Source: Tetrahymena elliotti 4EA (Eukaryota; Ciliophora; Oligohymenophorea; Hymenostomatida; Tetrahymenidae). Taken from it: 64,000 nucleotides of DNA. Each line of letters starts with the position of its first letter. Positions within the stretch are counted from its first letter, which is position 1. Positions 23,723 through 35,035 of the stretch are shown here, in pieces. The translations under genes were made by a program, and so were the position numbers. The stretch is taken from NCBI GenBank assembly GCA_000231825.2, contig JH720357.1:88518-152517 (forward strand), read 5' to 3'. The notes beneath the pieces were generated by a model. The model was not told where the DNA came from and did no database searches. It was given only the letters and a program-made list of their open reading frames with translations.

Positions 23723-26702
23723 TCACTTTAATTAAGCTTAAAGAGATTCAGTAGAATCCTAGACTTTACTGTTATTCTTAAAAATATTTAGATGCACTTT
23801 TTTTCCATCAACAATTGGTGAATAATCTCTAATAATATTTTTATTTAATATATTTTGGTGAAAGCAAAATATTAATTTACGTATCAAGCTCCAAAGAGTA
23901 TTCTGCAGCATTTATCAACAACTGGATTTAATTTTTTTATATTTTTTGATTGAACGAATCTTTCTAATTCTAGAATTCTTTTTTCTCACTTTAATTTTAT
24001 TCTTGCAATTCCTCATTATCTAAATAATTTTGTTAAAAATGTTAAATCTTTTGAAATACTTAACAAATAACTCAAAATTAAATTTATTTTATGTTTTTAT
24101 TTGATTTAAAACTATTTATTATTTTTTTTAACACAAAATATACTTCTTTTAATTTAAAATCTTAGTTAAACTTTTTCAAAAGTGCAATTGATTAAAATAT
24201 ATTTACTAATTTATTGAAAAGGTGATTCGTCAGTGGAATTTTTGGAGATGGCTGCAATTCTCTCTTTGATGATCTATATTTTATTTGATAAAAACTTCAT
24301 TAAATTTGATTTAAATATCTTTTCTTTACTTGTATTTATTGCTTTGACCTTTCAAGCTAGGATAAAGATGATAGTAAACTTTTTTAATTATTTGAACCTC
24401 TGAGTTCTAAGCTATTTTTATTGTTTGAGTTGTCTTTTATCATTTCAGATTAATTTATTTATTTTGAATCATCTGAAAAAGTTTTATCTTGTAGGTAAGA
24501 TTGTTGAAGAGGTGGTTATTTGCTAATCGAAGAATTTTGAATTTCTGTTTTCTTAATTGATGAATCATTAAAAGAAGTAAGAGGGTTTTAGGTATATTTA
24601 GATGATGATCTCTTGACTTTATTAAGTTACTCTTTCACATGTGCAAAAAAACGAGATGGGCTTTTAGAAAAATCTTTGATTTGTGCTAATTTTTTTTCAC
24701 TGATATTTTGTATTTCATTTTCATCCAGCTATTACTTTTACATAGAATTTTATAAAGTTGATTTATTGAAATTAGCTCTAAAGTATTAGTTATCACTTTT
24801 CTTTTTTTCAGGAGTAACTTCAGTTTATGATACTCTTAAATTATTAGATGCTAAATTGCTTATTTACTGAATATTGCTATTCTACAATGGTTGCTTTTTA
24901 GAAGATTGTATTAACAATTCATTTTAACCATTTTAAAGTGATTGGTTTTTTCCATTAATTAGAATCTTTATTTCAGTTTTTCCATTATTTTAATTTATCA
25001 AAGAAGAATTATTTACATTTTCTGGTTAATTTCTCTAAATCTACCCTTAAGCTATCCTTTAAGATTACTATTATTGATATTGCAATTGCTGTTATTATAT
25101 TGGTTGTTGTTTAGGATTGTTTTGTATTTAAATTGCAGGTTTTTAATTCAGATTTTAATTGGCATAAATAAATTAATTTTATTGCTAAGTTGTTGCTGTA
25201 TAAGGATCTATGGAGATGCTTCTACTAGAAATCTAAGGTCTATTTTATAGATCAAATAAGACCTAGCTATTTTATTGAAATTAGGGTTGTTCAATAGGAA
25301 TAAGTTATTTTTTATTGTGAGACTGTTAATATATTTAATTATTAAATTATTGTTATTGATGTTATTATTGCTGTTGTTATTGTTATTACTGTTATTGTTG
25401 TTATTGTTATTACTGTTATTATTGTTATTGTTATTGCTGTAATTGTTGTTATTGTTGAGGTTATGAAATCAAGATAACTGGTTTTTAATAGTTTTCTTGG
25501 AAATTTTAGCCATTTTAGACTTTTTGGTAGGGATGATTATTTTAGTTTAATTGAATAAATTAATTTTAAAGTAAATCTTAGTTAACAGATATTGATCTTA
25601 GACTCTTTCTGACAGATTCTAGTGGAATTTATGAAGGGGTAACTTAACCTTATAAGAGTTATGTTTGTGCAGTTTAGTTCACTAAATTTTGATATATCAT
25701 TTATTCTCTGAATTATTCTTGAATATTTTATTGAGGAGGCACTTAATTTTATTTATTTTATTGGATAATTGTGTTATTTTTTTGTACAAATACTGGCTGC
25801 ATGTTTAAGGGGTAGCTGCTCATTTGCTTTTGAGAAAAAATAGGTGAAAACTGTGCAAATTTAGGGGGAGCTGTTTAATTAGTTTAGATTTAAGTTCCAT
25901 TAAATTAATTTAGACTCTTTTATGGAGTAAGTTATTATTATTGTTAATAGAACTGTTTTACTTATTGTTGTTATTAACCCAAAATTGGTATTTGCCTTTA
26001 AACATTTTATTATGTGATTTATTAGATTGGAACATTGGCAAATTTAGGAGAAATATCATTATTAAAATTATAATTTAATTATTGTGTTTGTTCTAGATTG
26101 TTATTATTGTCTATCATAGAGTATTAGTTTTTTATTATTGTTGGAAAGCCAGGTTGAGACATTTAAAATATTCCATTCTAGAATTCATTAATGCTCGGTC
26201 TTTATTAATAATTAGGTATATAAGTATTTTGTTCATCTTATATTTTTTAAATAGAGCTTCTTTAGAGTTAGCCATTTCCCTGTTAAAAATTGTTGATTTT
26301 GTTTGATGTTTATTGTTGCTACTTTGAGTAATTCATGTTATTAAGATAGTCTTAGTAAAGTATTTAAGATTTACTAAGGCTACTTTTACCTTCTTTATCA
26401 AAATGATCTTCTGAAACTATTTTTATAGGAGAAGGAGTACTGATTCTACATGCTTAAACTGCATTGCTCAGATTATTTACTGAATTACTTGTTTTTATTG
26501 GAGAGTGATTTGTTGGATCTATTATGATATTCGCCATCTAATTTCTTAGATTGTGCACATTTGGAGTATTGTGATTTCTTATTCTTTAGCTATTCTCTAA
26601 ACTTTTCTCATTTTTTTCTGAATTCTTTTTTGATAGCGCTTCTACCTACTGCTTAGCAGAAATACTATTTCTTAAATTGTTATAATTCATCGATTAATTC
26701 AT
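23723..26702 (-). CDS. Long Gln/Asn-rich low-complexity protein
   Basis: Four exons (24330-26702, 24207-24273, 23881-24019, 23723-23828) join to 895 codons in consistent phase. The start at 26702 (MNQSMNYNNL) is the first ATG of the frame, although open frame with plausible residues (DQEIHLLDRKSES) extends further upstream, so a 5' exon may be missing. The body is dominated by Gln, Asn and Ser. Between about 25320 and 25460 it is almost pure polyglutamine written in CAA, TAA and CAG. Islands of normal composition occur at the ends, for example RISTPSPIKIVSEDHFDKEG near the N-terminus and RDYSPIVDGKKVHLNIFK at the C-terminus. No domain was recognised. The composition is prion-like and would suit a condensate or RNA-granule protein, which is inference from composition alone. 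Confidence 0.8.
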
Positions 26703-29157
26703 TACTAGATTTTATATAGACTCACTTTTTCTATCCAAAAGATGTATTTCTTAATCAATCAATAAATTTGTTTGCAAAGGTGAATTAATGCAAAAGAAAA
26801 ACACTATAACAATTAATAAATCCTTTGTTAAAAATATGTCAGTAGCCTTGCTTGCTTTTTTCTCAACTAAAACTTAAGACAATTGAGATTAATTTAATTT
26901 TTTGTGCGTATTGAAAATAATACTGGCTTATTGAATTGAGCTAAAATTTGTTGGTTTAGAAGCAACAAACGGATAATTATTTATTATGCAATTATATTAA
27001 TTATAAATATTGAAATATGATAGTGTTAAGCTAATTAATTAAATTATTAATTTTTGTTTGCTTTCTTTCAAAATTAATTCAAAATTGTTATTGTTAATAA
27101 AATTTAACAACTTTATTTTTTAATTTTTTGATATTTATTGATTGATTTCTATTGCCTGCTTTTCTTATATTTTATTCACCTTTTGCACTCAATAAAAGCT
27201 GTTCAATTTTGTCCATTGAATAAAAATTACAGTCCCTTCTATCAGTGGCTAAAAATAAATGAATTCTAAGATAATTACATTAAAAACAAATTTCATAATC
27301 AATTTTTCACATTAGATTTCCAATATTTATTTCTTTTTGTTTGTTTTTTTGATAGTTACAAAAATTAATTTTTTATAATTAAAGTCTAACTGAATATTAA
27401 TAAAATTTATCTCAAAAGAATAACTTAAAATCCATTTATGTAACGAAGTAATTATGCTAAATATCACAGATAAATTATTTTTTTCATTAAATACCTAACA
27501 AAAAAACATAGAGATTTGTTTGGATTGGTATCTGCTGAATAAATTTTGGATTTAACGAACTTTTTTTTGAAGATTTATAAAAAGATATTGACCATAATTA
27601 TTAAAAGGTATTTATTACATTTGTTTACTTTTGTTTTTTAAACATAAAATTTTTATTAAATTTTGATAGTTTTACTAAAACAAGCAGAATAAAAACATAT
27701 GCTTGTGATTTCTCATTAGTCATTAAAATTGCTATTTTGAAATTTAATTTATAGCCATAAGATTTGATATATTTTTATTGAGTTTTAAATACTCTCATGC
27801 TTTTCTTTCCATTTATTTCTAAGAATTTTCTTTTTTGTATTTAAAACTTGATCCTAATTAACTATTTTCCAAATATTTATTGAATTTTAATTTATTTTTA
27901 TCCTTTTCTTTAATTATTTAATTTATATCGAATATGTTTTAATTTCTTTTTTTTCCCCTTAGTAACTTTTGTAATTTGTTTACACTTATTCTAATTTTTT
28001 TAAACTTAATTAATAACAAATTAATTTTTTCATCAAAGTTTTATCTTTACAATTTATTAAGAAATAAAAAAAAATACTATAACAATATGAAATCTAAATT
28101 AAAACAAATATTATTTATTTTCATGAATATTCTAAAGTCAAATTATTCTTGAATTTTTTTTTCAATTATAGCTTCATTTTCTCTATTTTATAGTTTGTCT
28201 ATTGTATATTTATTTATTCCCATATATTTTACAAAAAATAATACCAATGATTCGCATAAATTAAGGACTATTTCCAAAAAAAGAATGAATTTTTTTATAA
28301 AAGGGAAAAGGACAAAAAATTTAAAAAGAATTAGTTTGTTTTGAAGAGACCTGAATATTTGAGAATCCAAAGTATTTTATAAACTCCTTTAATCTCTAAA
28401 CAAAATTTTTAAACCTTATGCAATTTTTGAATTATTTATTTGGGATTTAAATAATTAATTAGTAAATGATGTGAAAAAAATTGTTTGTTTTGAAAATTAA
28501 ATTTATTCTTTTTTGCAGCAATTAATTGAATAATATTAATAAAAGTAAGTGACTTAAATTTTTTGGTTTAAAATTTAATGAAAAAAAGTAAAGTATTGGT
28601 TTTTAATAAAAAAAATGATGATGAATTAGCATGAAGTTTAAAAAGAAATATTAATTTGATTTCATCCAATATTGTCATTGATATAAAAAATAGAAAATAC
28701 TTCTTATTTGATCAAAAAGCTTTAAAATTATATATAATTTGTTCGCCAGATATCAAATTAAGGATATATTAAAAGAAAACTATTTATTTAATTATTAGTT
28801 GGTTATTCATATACAATATTTAAAAAAAGCTACAAATTTAGTTACTCTTTCTCAAAAAGTTAAATGAAAAAGCAAGTACTATATATTAAAAAGTTTTAGG
28901 ATCAACTTAATGAAGATTTTTTATATAAATTAGGAGAATCTTTTCTAGATAGAATACTATCTTGAGTAGGTAGAGAGTATTTAGAAATAAGTGTAAGCAA
29001 AGGATGATAGCCTTTAGAAAATGGTAAAATTTAAAATCTCATGATAGTTAGCAAATAAAAATGGATTAAATTATTAGATAAAAGTAGGAGTAAATCAATT
29101 TAATTATACAGATGCATAAAATCTATAGTAAGTATATAGCTTTTCTACATTTACTAG
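26703..29157. other. Divergent intergenic region
   Basis: About 2.4 kb without convincing coding structure. It separates the divergent Gln-rich and syntaxin genes. A frame at 28980-29150 beginning MIAFRKWQNLKSHDSQQ has protein-like composition and might be an upstream syntaxin exon, but its phase does not join cleanly. Confidence 0.45.
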
Positions 29158-31783
29158 ATGCTAAAACTATCATTTTAAAAATGTTATTAAAGATAGGAAA
29201 TTGAGCAGATGCTCAAATAAAGCACATAAAATATTCAGCAAAATATATCCTTGTTTAGCAATAATGTATTAAGAATATCCCAAGCAATATAAAGAGTAAT
29301 TATACTTTTGATTTTATCTGCTTTTTAGAGAATACATGCTTAATTTTAATAGTAACAATTGGTATAAAGATGTGTTGATGGAAGTAATAAAGTGGATAAG
29401 TAAATGAAATCAATATTAAATAGCCTCTAAACTCTTTCAAATTTAATATATGAATACTAAAAGAAGATTAAAGTAGATTAAAAATCTCATATTTCTGTAA
29501 CATCCAACTAATCTTCTGACTACTTTAAAAGTGAAGTAAGTAATTCAGGCGGTGATCAAGAAGACATGTATTCAATCAGACTATTTATTTGGTTTTTTTA
29601 AATATTAGAAAAAAGCAAATGCTAAAAATATTTTAGATTTTAATTTGAAGTTTCAATAAAAGTAAAAAATTATTTTAAATTTAGATAAGCTAATATGCAA
29701 ATGATTGATTATGAGTAAGAGATGGTCAGACAGCGATAAATTGAATTAAATAAAATCCAAGAGTAAATTATTGAAACATCATTTCTCCCAAATTGATTTT
29801 TTTAAATTTTTTGCTCAATCATTATTAAAATAATTTAAATGTTGAAATTTAAGAAATTCAACAAAAATTAAATCATTATTTTTGAATAAAAAACATTCAT
29901 TTTAGAAAAGGTTATCTTTAGAATAAAATAAAATATTAGGAATGAATCTAAGCTTAATTTTAGAATAAACAAAAATTTGATTAGAAAGCAAATTAAGTAT
30001 TAAAAAAATATAATTCTTTTAGAATAACAAGGAAAATAAATAATCGTTTTAGAATAATCAATTAAAAAATAAAGCTTCATTTAATATTAATCATTTAGAA
30101 TTAAATAAGCAATCAAAATAGATGAATGTTTAGAGTCAATAGTGTTAATTTAAATAATTTTGGTATTAGATAAAAATCAAACAAACAGATTATGAATTTA
30201 GAATAAAATGATAGATATAATTTTTATTTTTAAGATAAGTTATAATTGTAAGAGGGCTAATAATTAATAATAAAATATATTATTTTCGAGTAATTTAAAG
30301 GCTATTTATTACAGTAAGAAATACTAAATTTGATAAGAAAGCTAGAATATTTACTTTGTATTATTTATTCTGTGAGAGATTAGATGATTCAAAATATAAA
30401 TATTTTTAAAAAAATTTAATAAGTAAGAAAAGTGAGTGGATTTTAGTAGAATCAACAATATTATAAATTACAAATTTTTTAAAACCCCAAAGTAAATTTG
30501 AAACATTTTTAAATCCAAAATAAAAGCTAAGTGAGTATTATTATTATGTCTTCATTAATTGATAAAGAGCCCCTTTTTTAATTTTCAAAATTTATAATTA
30601 AAAACAATTATCATCATAATTTTTCAGATAGCCAAATCAAACAATCTATTACAATTATAAATAATCACTATAGTTTTATAAATAAAAAGATAGTAAGACC
30701 AAACAAATCAAATACTTTACAATAAGCAATTTAACATTTAAAGTAATACTAGAACTCTTTTCATTCATTTTAATACCCTAAAATTTTTAGAGAGTATTTT
30801 TACCAAAAGACTCAGCATAAAATTTACAAGCAGATGATAACAGACTAATAATGAGAATTTTGAGTATATTATTTAAGCTTTATTGAAGATTTGGAGCTAA
30901 CTATCCTAAAAAAATTGATTTTTAGTTTGATTATTTTTAAAATACTTTTATTCATTTTGATTGATTTAAGATAAAATCAATTGATGAAATCTTGATGAGT
31001 AGCAAAAGATTAAATGCTATTAATTTTTGGTATTACCTAACTAAGTGAAATATTTTGTTAAACAGAAAAATAATTAAAAATTATACTGGAAAATTGAATG
31101 AAAGCGTAATTAAATGATTTTTCTATAAAGGAAGAAAACAATTTTTTATTGAATTTAAAAGCAAGAATGATTTCTACTTTCAAAATTGTTAAAAATAAAT
31201 TAATTAATCATTGTTTAACAACAAAATTTTTTTATTTTTTAATGCTTTTATTTGTGGAGAAATTATTTTTCTATGAAATTTATAGCGATGGAAAGATTTG
31301 AAGTGTTTTTATTTGAAATATTCCAATAGATTAGTGAATAACTTAAACTCCATGATGATGTAGCTGTTTGAGATGATCTAAGAATAAGGCAAATGCTTAA
31401 GTAATAATTGCATTTAATATATACTTTTATTAATCATAACACAAAAAAAGATATGATTGAGGAAAACATTAATCAGACACATTCCAAGCTGAAAGGAAAT
31501 AAATACTAAACCAATAATAGCAGTGAATTTAGTGATTAATTGAGTGACCAGCTCATCAATAAAAAAGATATAGAATCAAATCAGTCTGAAACATTTGCCT
31601 CCTCGCAACAACCAAAAAATAAATCAAAAAAGTAAATTTTACAATAGAAATTAAATTTTAATCCTCTATTAGAATAGATTTAAAGAATTCTTTTATTTTA
31701 TATTAAACAGATATTGGATAATCTTAATTATTATACTGGCTTTAGTAGGAATAGGATTAGGTATATATTTTGGCTTGTCTTGA
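29158..31783 (+). CDS. Syntaxin (Qa-type SNARE)
   Basis: Six exons (29158-29295, 29329-29567, 29685-29762, 31330-31400, 31451-31631, 31711-31783) give 259 residues, a typical syntaxin length. The N-terminal region is helical and Habc-like (NIQQNISLFSNNVLRISQAI). The SNARE motif runs over three exons: RQRQIELNKIQE, LVNNLNSMMMQLFEMIQE, QGKCLNMIEENINQTHSKL; the central glutamine precedes the conserved QG pair. A Ser/Gln linker leads to a C-terminal anchor, WIILIIILALVGIGLGIYFG, with only a few residues beyond, as in tail-anchored SNAREs. It should act in membrane fusion; the compartment cannot be told. Open points: the 33-nt intron 29296-29328 keeps frame if unspliced, the last 3' splice site could be 31678 instead of 31711, and an upstream exon is possible. 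Confidence 0.85.
29880..30235. repeat. Interspersed TTTAGAATAA words in the giant syntaxin intron
   Basis: The word TTTAGAATA or a one-base variant recurs about five times in roughly 330 bp, separated by unrelated AT-rich sequence. It sits in the 1,567-nt intron 29763-31329 that interrupts the SNARE motif. The rest of that intron shows no gene. Confidence 0.5.
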
Positions 31784-32235
31784 TGTCATTAATTATAACA
31801 AAAATGAAAAGATAATTTATATAAAGTAAGAAAGTTTTGAAGGAATAACAAACAAATAAACAAACCAACTCATTAACAAACAAATAAATATAAAATAAAA
31901 TAATAATTTTATTAAAATATAGAAAAAATAAATAACAAATTGTATATATTTCATTCATTCATTCATATCATTTTATTTTATTGAACTGAACTGAATAGTG
32001 TTTATTGTATATAAAAGCAAATCATGTTTATTGATTTTGATTAAAAAATAAAACACTTTTATTTTATGAGGAAAAACTCATCGAAAACAAAGGGAAAAAA
32101 TTTTATAATACATAAAGTAGAAAAGAAATCTTAATAATTTAAAGAATAACAAAGCAAGTAAATTTTTTACCGCTGAACGCTTTTCTTTTATTTGTTTTGA
32201 TTTTTAACAGTAAATTGTATTAAATATAAAGAGAT
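31784..32235. other. Short intergenic spacer
   Basis: AT-rich spacer between two genes on the same strand; nothing recognisable apart from short AAAC/AAAT tetranucleotide runs at about 31850-31900. Confidence 0.5.
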
Positions 32236-32787
32236 ATGGATAACAATGCTAAGAGGAGAAATACACCAAAAAAATTTTTTGAATGCAAATGCGGGAAAAA
32301 ATACCCTAAAAATTCAACGCTAAGCAACCACATTAGGCTAAAACATGAAAACGATAAAACATTTCAAATAAATAAAGGAGAGAGGGGAAGACCAACTAAA
32401 GAATCTATAGAATCATAACAAATAAAAGACGGATTTATTCCATAGCCATAAGAAATCGCTAAAATATGTATTTTCATTAACATTGCATCAGCAAAGATAA
32501 ATTAAAATGACAACATCTAAGGTTAATTAAGACCCTTATAAGAAAAAATATAGACTGAGGAAAATAAACTAATTAAAGAAGATGAATAAGTATTTTATTG
32601 GTACAATATAAGCAATGATTTATTTGATACTATTTTTAAGTAATATTATTTATCCTTTAAAAATTTGTAATTGAACCGCTTACTAAAAGTTTGCTATGCT
32701 TTTTCATTAATCAACAATCATAATCAGAAAGACCTCATAGTTAAAAACTTTATTGAATAATGCCAACAAATTTTACATTTCCAATGA
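32236..32787 (+). CDS. Single CxC-type zinc-finger protein, shorter paralogue
   Basis: A single-exon ciliate-code frame of 183 residues starts MDNNAKRRNTPKK and ends at TGA 32785-32787. Residues 14-36 form a compact finger, FFECKCGKKYPKNSTLSNHI followed by RLKH: C-x-C-x12-H-x4-H. That is C2H2-like, but with one residue between the cysteines instead of the usual two or four. A basic GERGRPTKE stretch follows, like an AT-hook, and the rest is helical and unremarkable. The finger and the following basic stretch match the protein encoded at 34157-35035, so the two form a local pair. DNA binding is plausible from finger plus basic stretch, but unproven. Confidence 0.75.
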
Positions 32788-34156
32788 ATTTATTTATTTA
32801 TTTGCTTACTTTTACTCTCTCTCACCCATTCACCATAATTAGTTAGTATCTTCAATTTCTTCTAAAAAATATTCCATAAAACAAACAAGAAAACAAACTC
32901 TTACAATTTCTCAATTAGCTTTCATTCTATTTTTAGATAGACTTGTAATAGATGCTTCCAATTAATCAATTAATTATATGAATGAAGATAGAATACTTGT
33001 TATTGAATAATTTACACCTTCATTACTAAATTAAATTTATTGAATTATGTAAGAACAACCTCAAAGTAGCGAAACCTTGTAATTTACAATATAAAAAAAT
33101 TAAAAATTAATAATAATATACAAAATAGTTAATCTAATTCTTATTTTTCTAGTCCCTTCTTAACTTTATAAAAAAACCTTAAAATTTGTTAAATTGTAAA
33201 AAACTAAAAATAACGATATAAATAGAGTATAATAGTTCAAATAAAAAGAAGTAAAATTATATTAAAATAATCAAAAGTCGCATGTTGTTGTTTGCCTACA
33301 ACTATCTTGATTGAAATAGAGCTTTTTATGTCGAATTCATTATTCAATTATTTACACTTTCTTTTGATTTCTTATATCTTAATTAAAAATATCGAGCTGA
33401 TTCTGAGCATAAATATACAAATTTCGTATCTTAATTATTGGTATAAAAGAAATATATTTTATATAGTATATCAATTTACCACCTGATCAAGAAGCAAATA
33501 TAAGGGCTATATTGTTCTTTCCTTAAATCAAAAAAAAAAACCACACAATACAAATATTTAATAAAAAATAATGTTATTCTGTATTACACACTATATTATA
33601 CATTTATTTATCATATATAAAAGTAAATTAATGCAATTAAATTTTGTCATTTATTTTTGTCTTTATTTTTATAAATATTTAGATGTTTGTTTCATGTCTT
33701 TTTAGCAAATGAAAAATTTTGAATTTGCTTAAAAAAAGATAAAATGTGTAACTTGTTTAATAATTTCTGTTATAAATTTAAAGTAGAGTTGTGATTATTT
33801 ATTAATTGATCTATTTGAGTTATCGAATTCAGTTCTATAAAGTTTCTATTTACTTTAATTATCTCTATTTATTATCTACTTTTGTGAAAATTTATCTATT
33901 TTGTTTCTACCTTTTGTTAATTTTTTTTTGGTCAAGATTTCAAAAAATTCGACAGCTTTCATTTAAAAAGTTTAAATTATCAATGAAATAGAAGAAAGAA
34001 AATCAACTGATTTAATGCTGAGAATATTTAAAATTGAAGATAAATAAATAATTTTTAAAAAATTTAAATCACAAAAAACTTTCTAAGACAACTAAAAAAA
34101 TAAAATAAATACTTTTTATTGAAAAAAAAATGATAGAATCTAAAAAATAAAATAAA
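32788..34156. other. Intergenic spacer between the paired zinc-finger genes
   Basis: About 1.4 kb, very AT-rich, no gene recognised on either strand. Confidence 0.5.
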
Positions 34157-35035
34157 ATGAATGAAGAAGAAAATCTCGTTCTACCTCAATTTGGATGTAA
34201 ATGTGGCCTTGAATATTCATCATTATCCAGTTTGTCAAATCACATTAAAATGACTCATAATAACAATGCTGATGAATGGAAAATTAAGAGAGGAGTACCT
34301 GAAGGAAGAAGACAAAGATTAAATCCTATGATTAAAGATAAAATAAAAGCCTTCATCTTAAAACATGAAGTATTGAAAAATTGCTGTGAAAAAATCAATG
34401 CAAGTCAGTGCAGAGGAATCTTCATGCAAAATATAAAATATATTGAAGAATTGATGGAAAAGTATAACCTTAGCAAATAGCAAGAAATAGTCCTTTAAAA
34501 AGAACATATTAAATTCCAAGAATTATGGAATGATATAGACATTAGCTAAATCCTCGTGTAATCTCAATAATATCTCAACGCATTTTGCACTGTCTTTTTT
34601 AATGTTCAACCATTCATTGTTAAGAAAGAAGAAGCAGAAACAGAAATAGAAGAATAAAAAGATGAAAAAGTATCTATTGATATTAAATCCTTTAACTTCT
34701 ACAAAGATTTACTTAAAAGTAACAAATCCATTGAAATATCAAAAGAATAAAAATAGTAGAAAAACTATAATAGTAATCTAAGTAACTCCCCTTTAAGTTC
34801 TAGCTCTAAACTCCCCACTCATTCCTTTGCTGAATCTAATCATAACAGATCTAATGAAGTGTCTATTAAATTACCTAACTAGCCTCAATAAGTCAATGAT
34901 TCTTGCTCAACTTCCAACTCCCCTTCTGATCAATCTTACTTAATTAAAATACATAGTTCTTTGAATTTAGAACAAGATCAATACATGCGTAATTTCTTCA
35001 ATAACTATCTTGTCAATCGTAATCAAAAGAATTGA
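34157..35035 (+). CDS. Single CxC-type zinc-finger protein, longer paralogue
   Basis: A single-exon frame of 292 residues begins MNEEENLVLPQFG. The finger at residues 12-35 reads GCKCGLEYSSLSSLSNHIKM then TH: the same C-x-C-x12-H-x4-H arrangement as its neighbour at 32236-32787, with the shared LSNHI core. A basic segment (KIKRGVPEGRRQR) follows. Residues about 55-180 look helical with several cysteines (NCCEKINASQC). The C-terminal 100 residues are Ser/Asn/Pro-rich and probably disordered. The two genes lie in the same orientation 1.4 kb apart, suggesting old tandem duplication followed by strong divergence outside the finger. No full-length family was recognised. Confidence 0.78.

Noticed and set aside
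25320..25460. Trinucleotide microsatellite in noncoding DNA
   Set aside because: The repeat is in frame with long flanking coding sequence on the minus strand and is polyglutamine.
28863..28965. Plus-strand start MKKQVLYIKKFQDQLNEDF as syntaxin N-terminus
   Set aside because: The frame ends at TGA after 34 codons and no splice joins it in phase to the first syntaxin exon.
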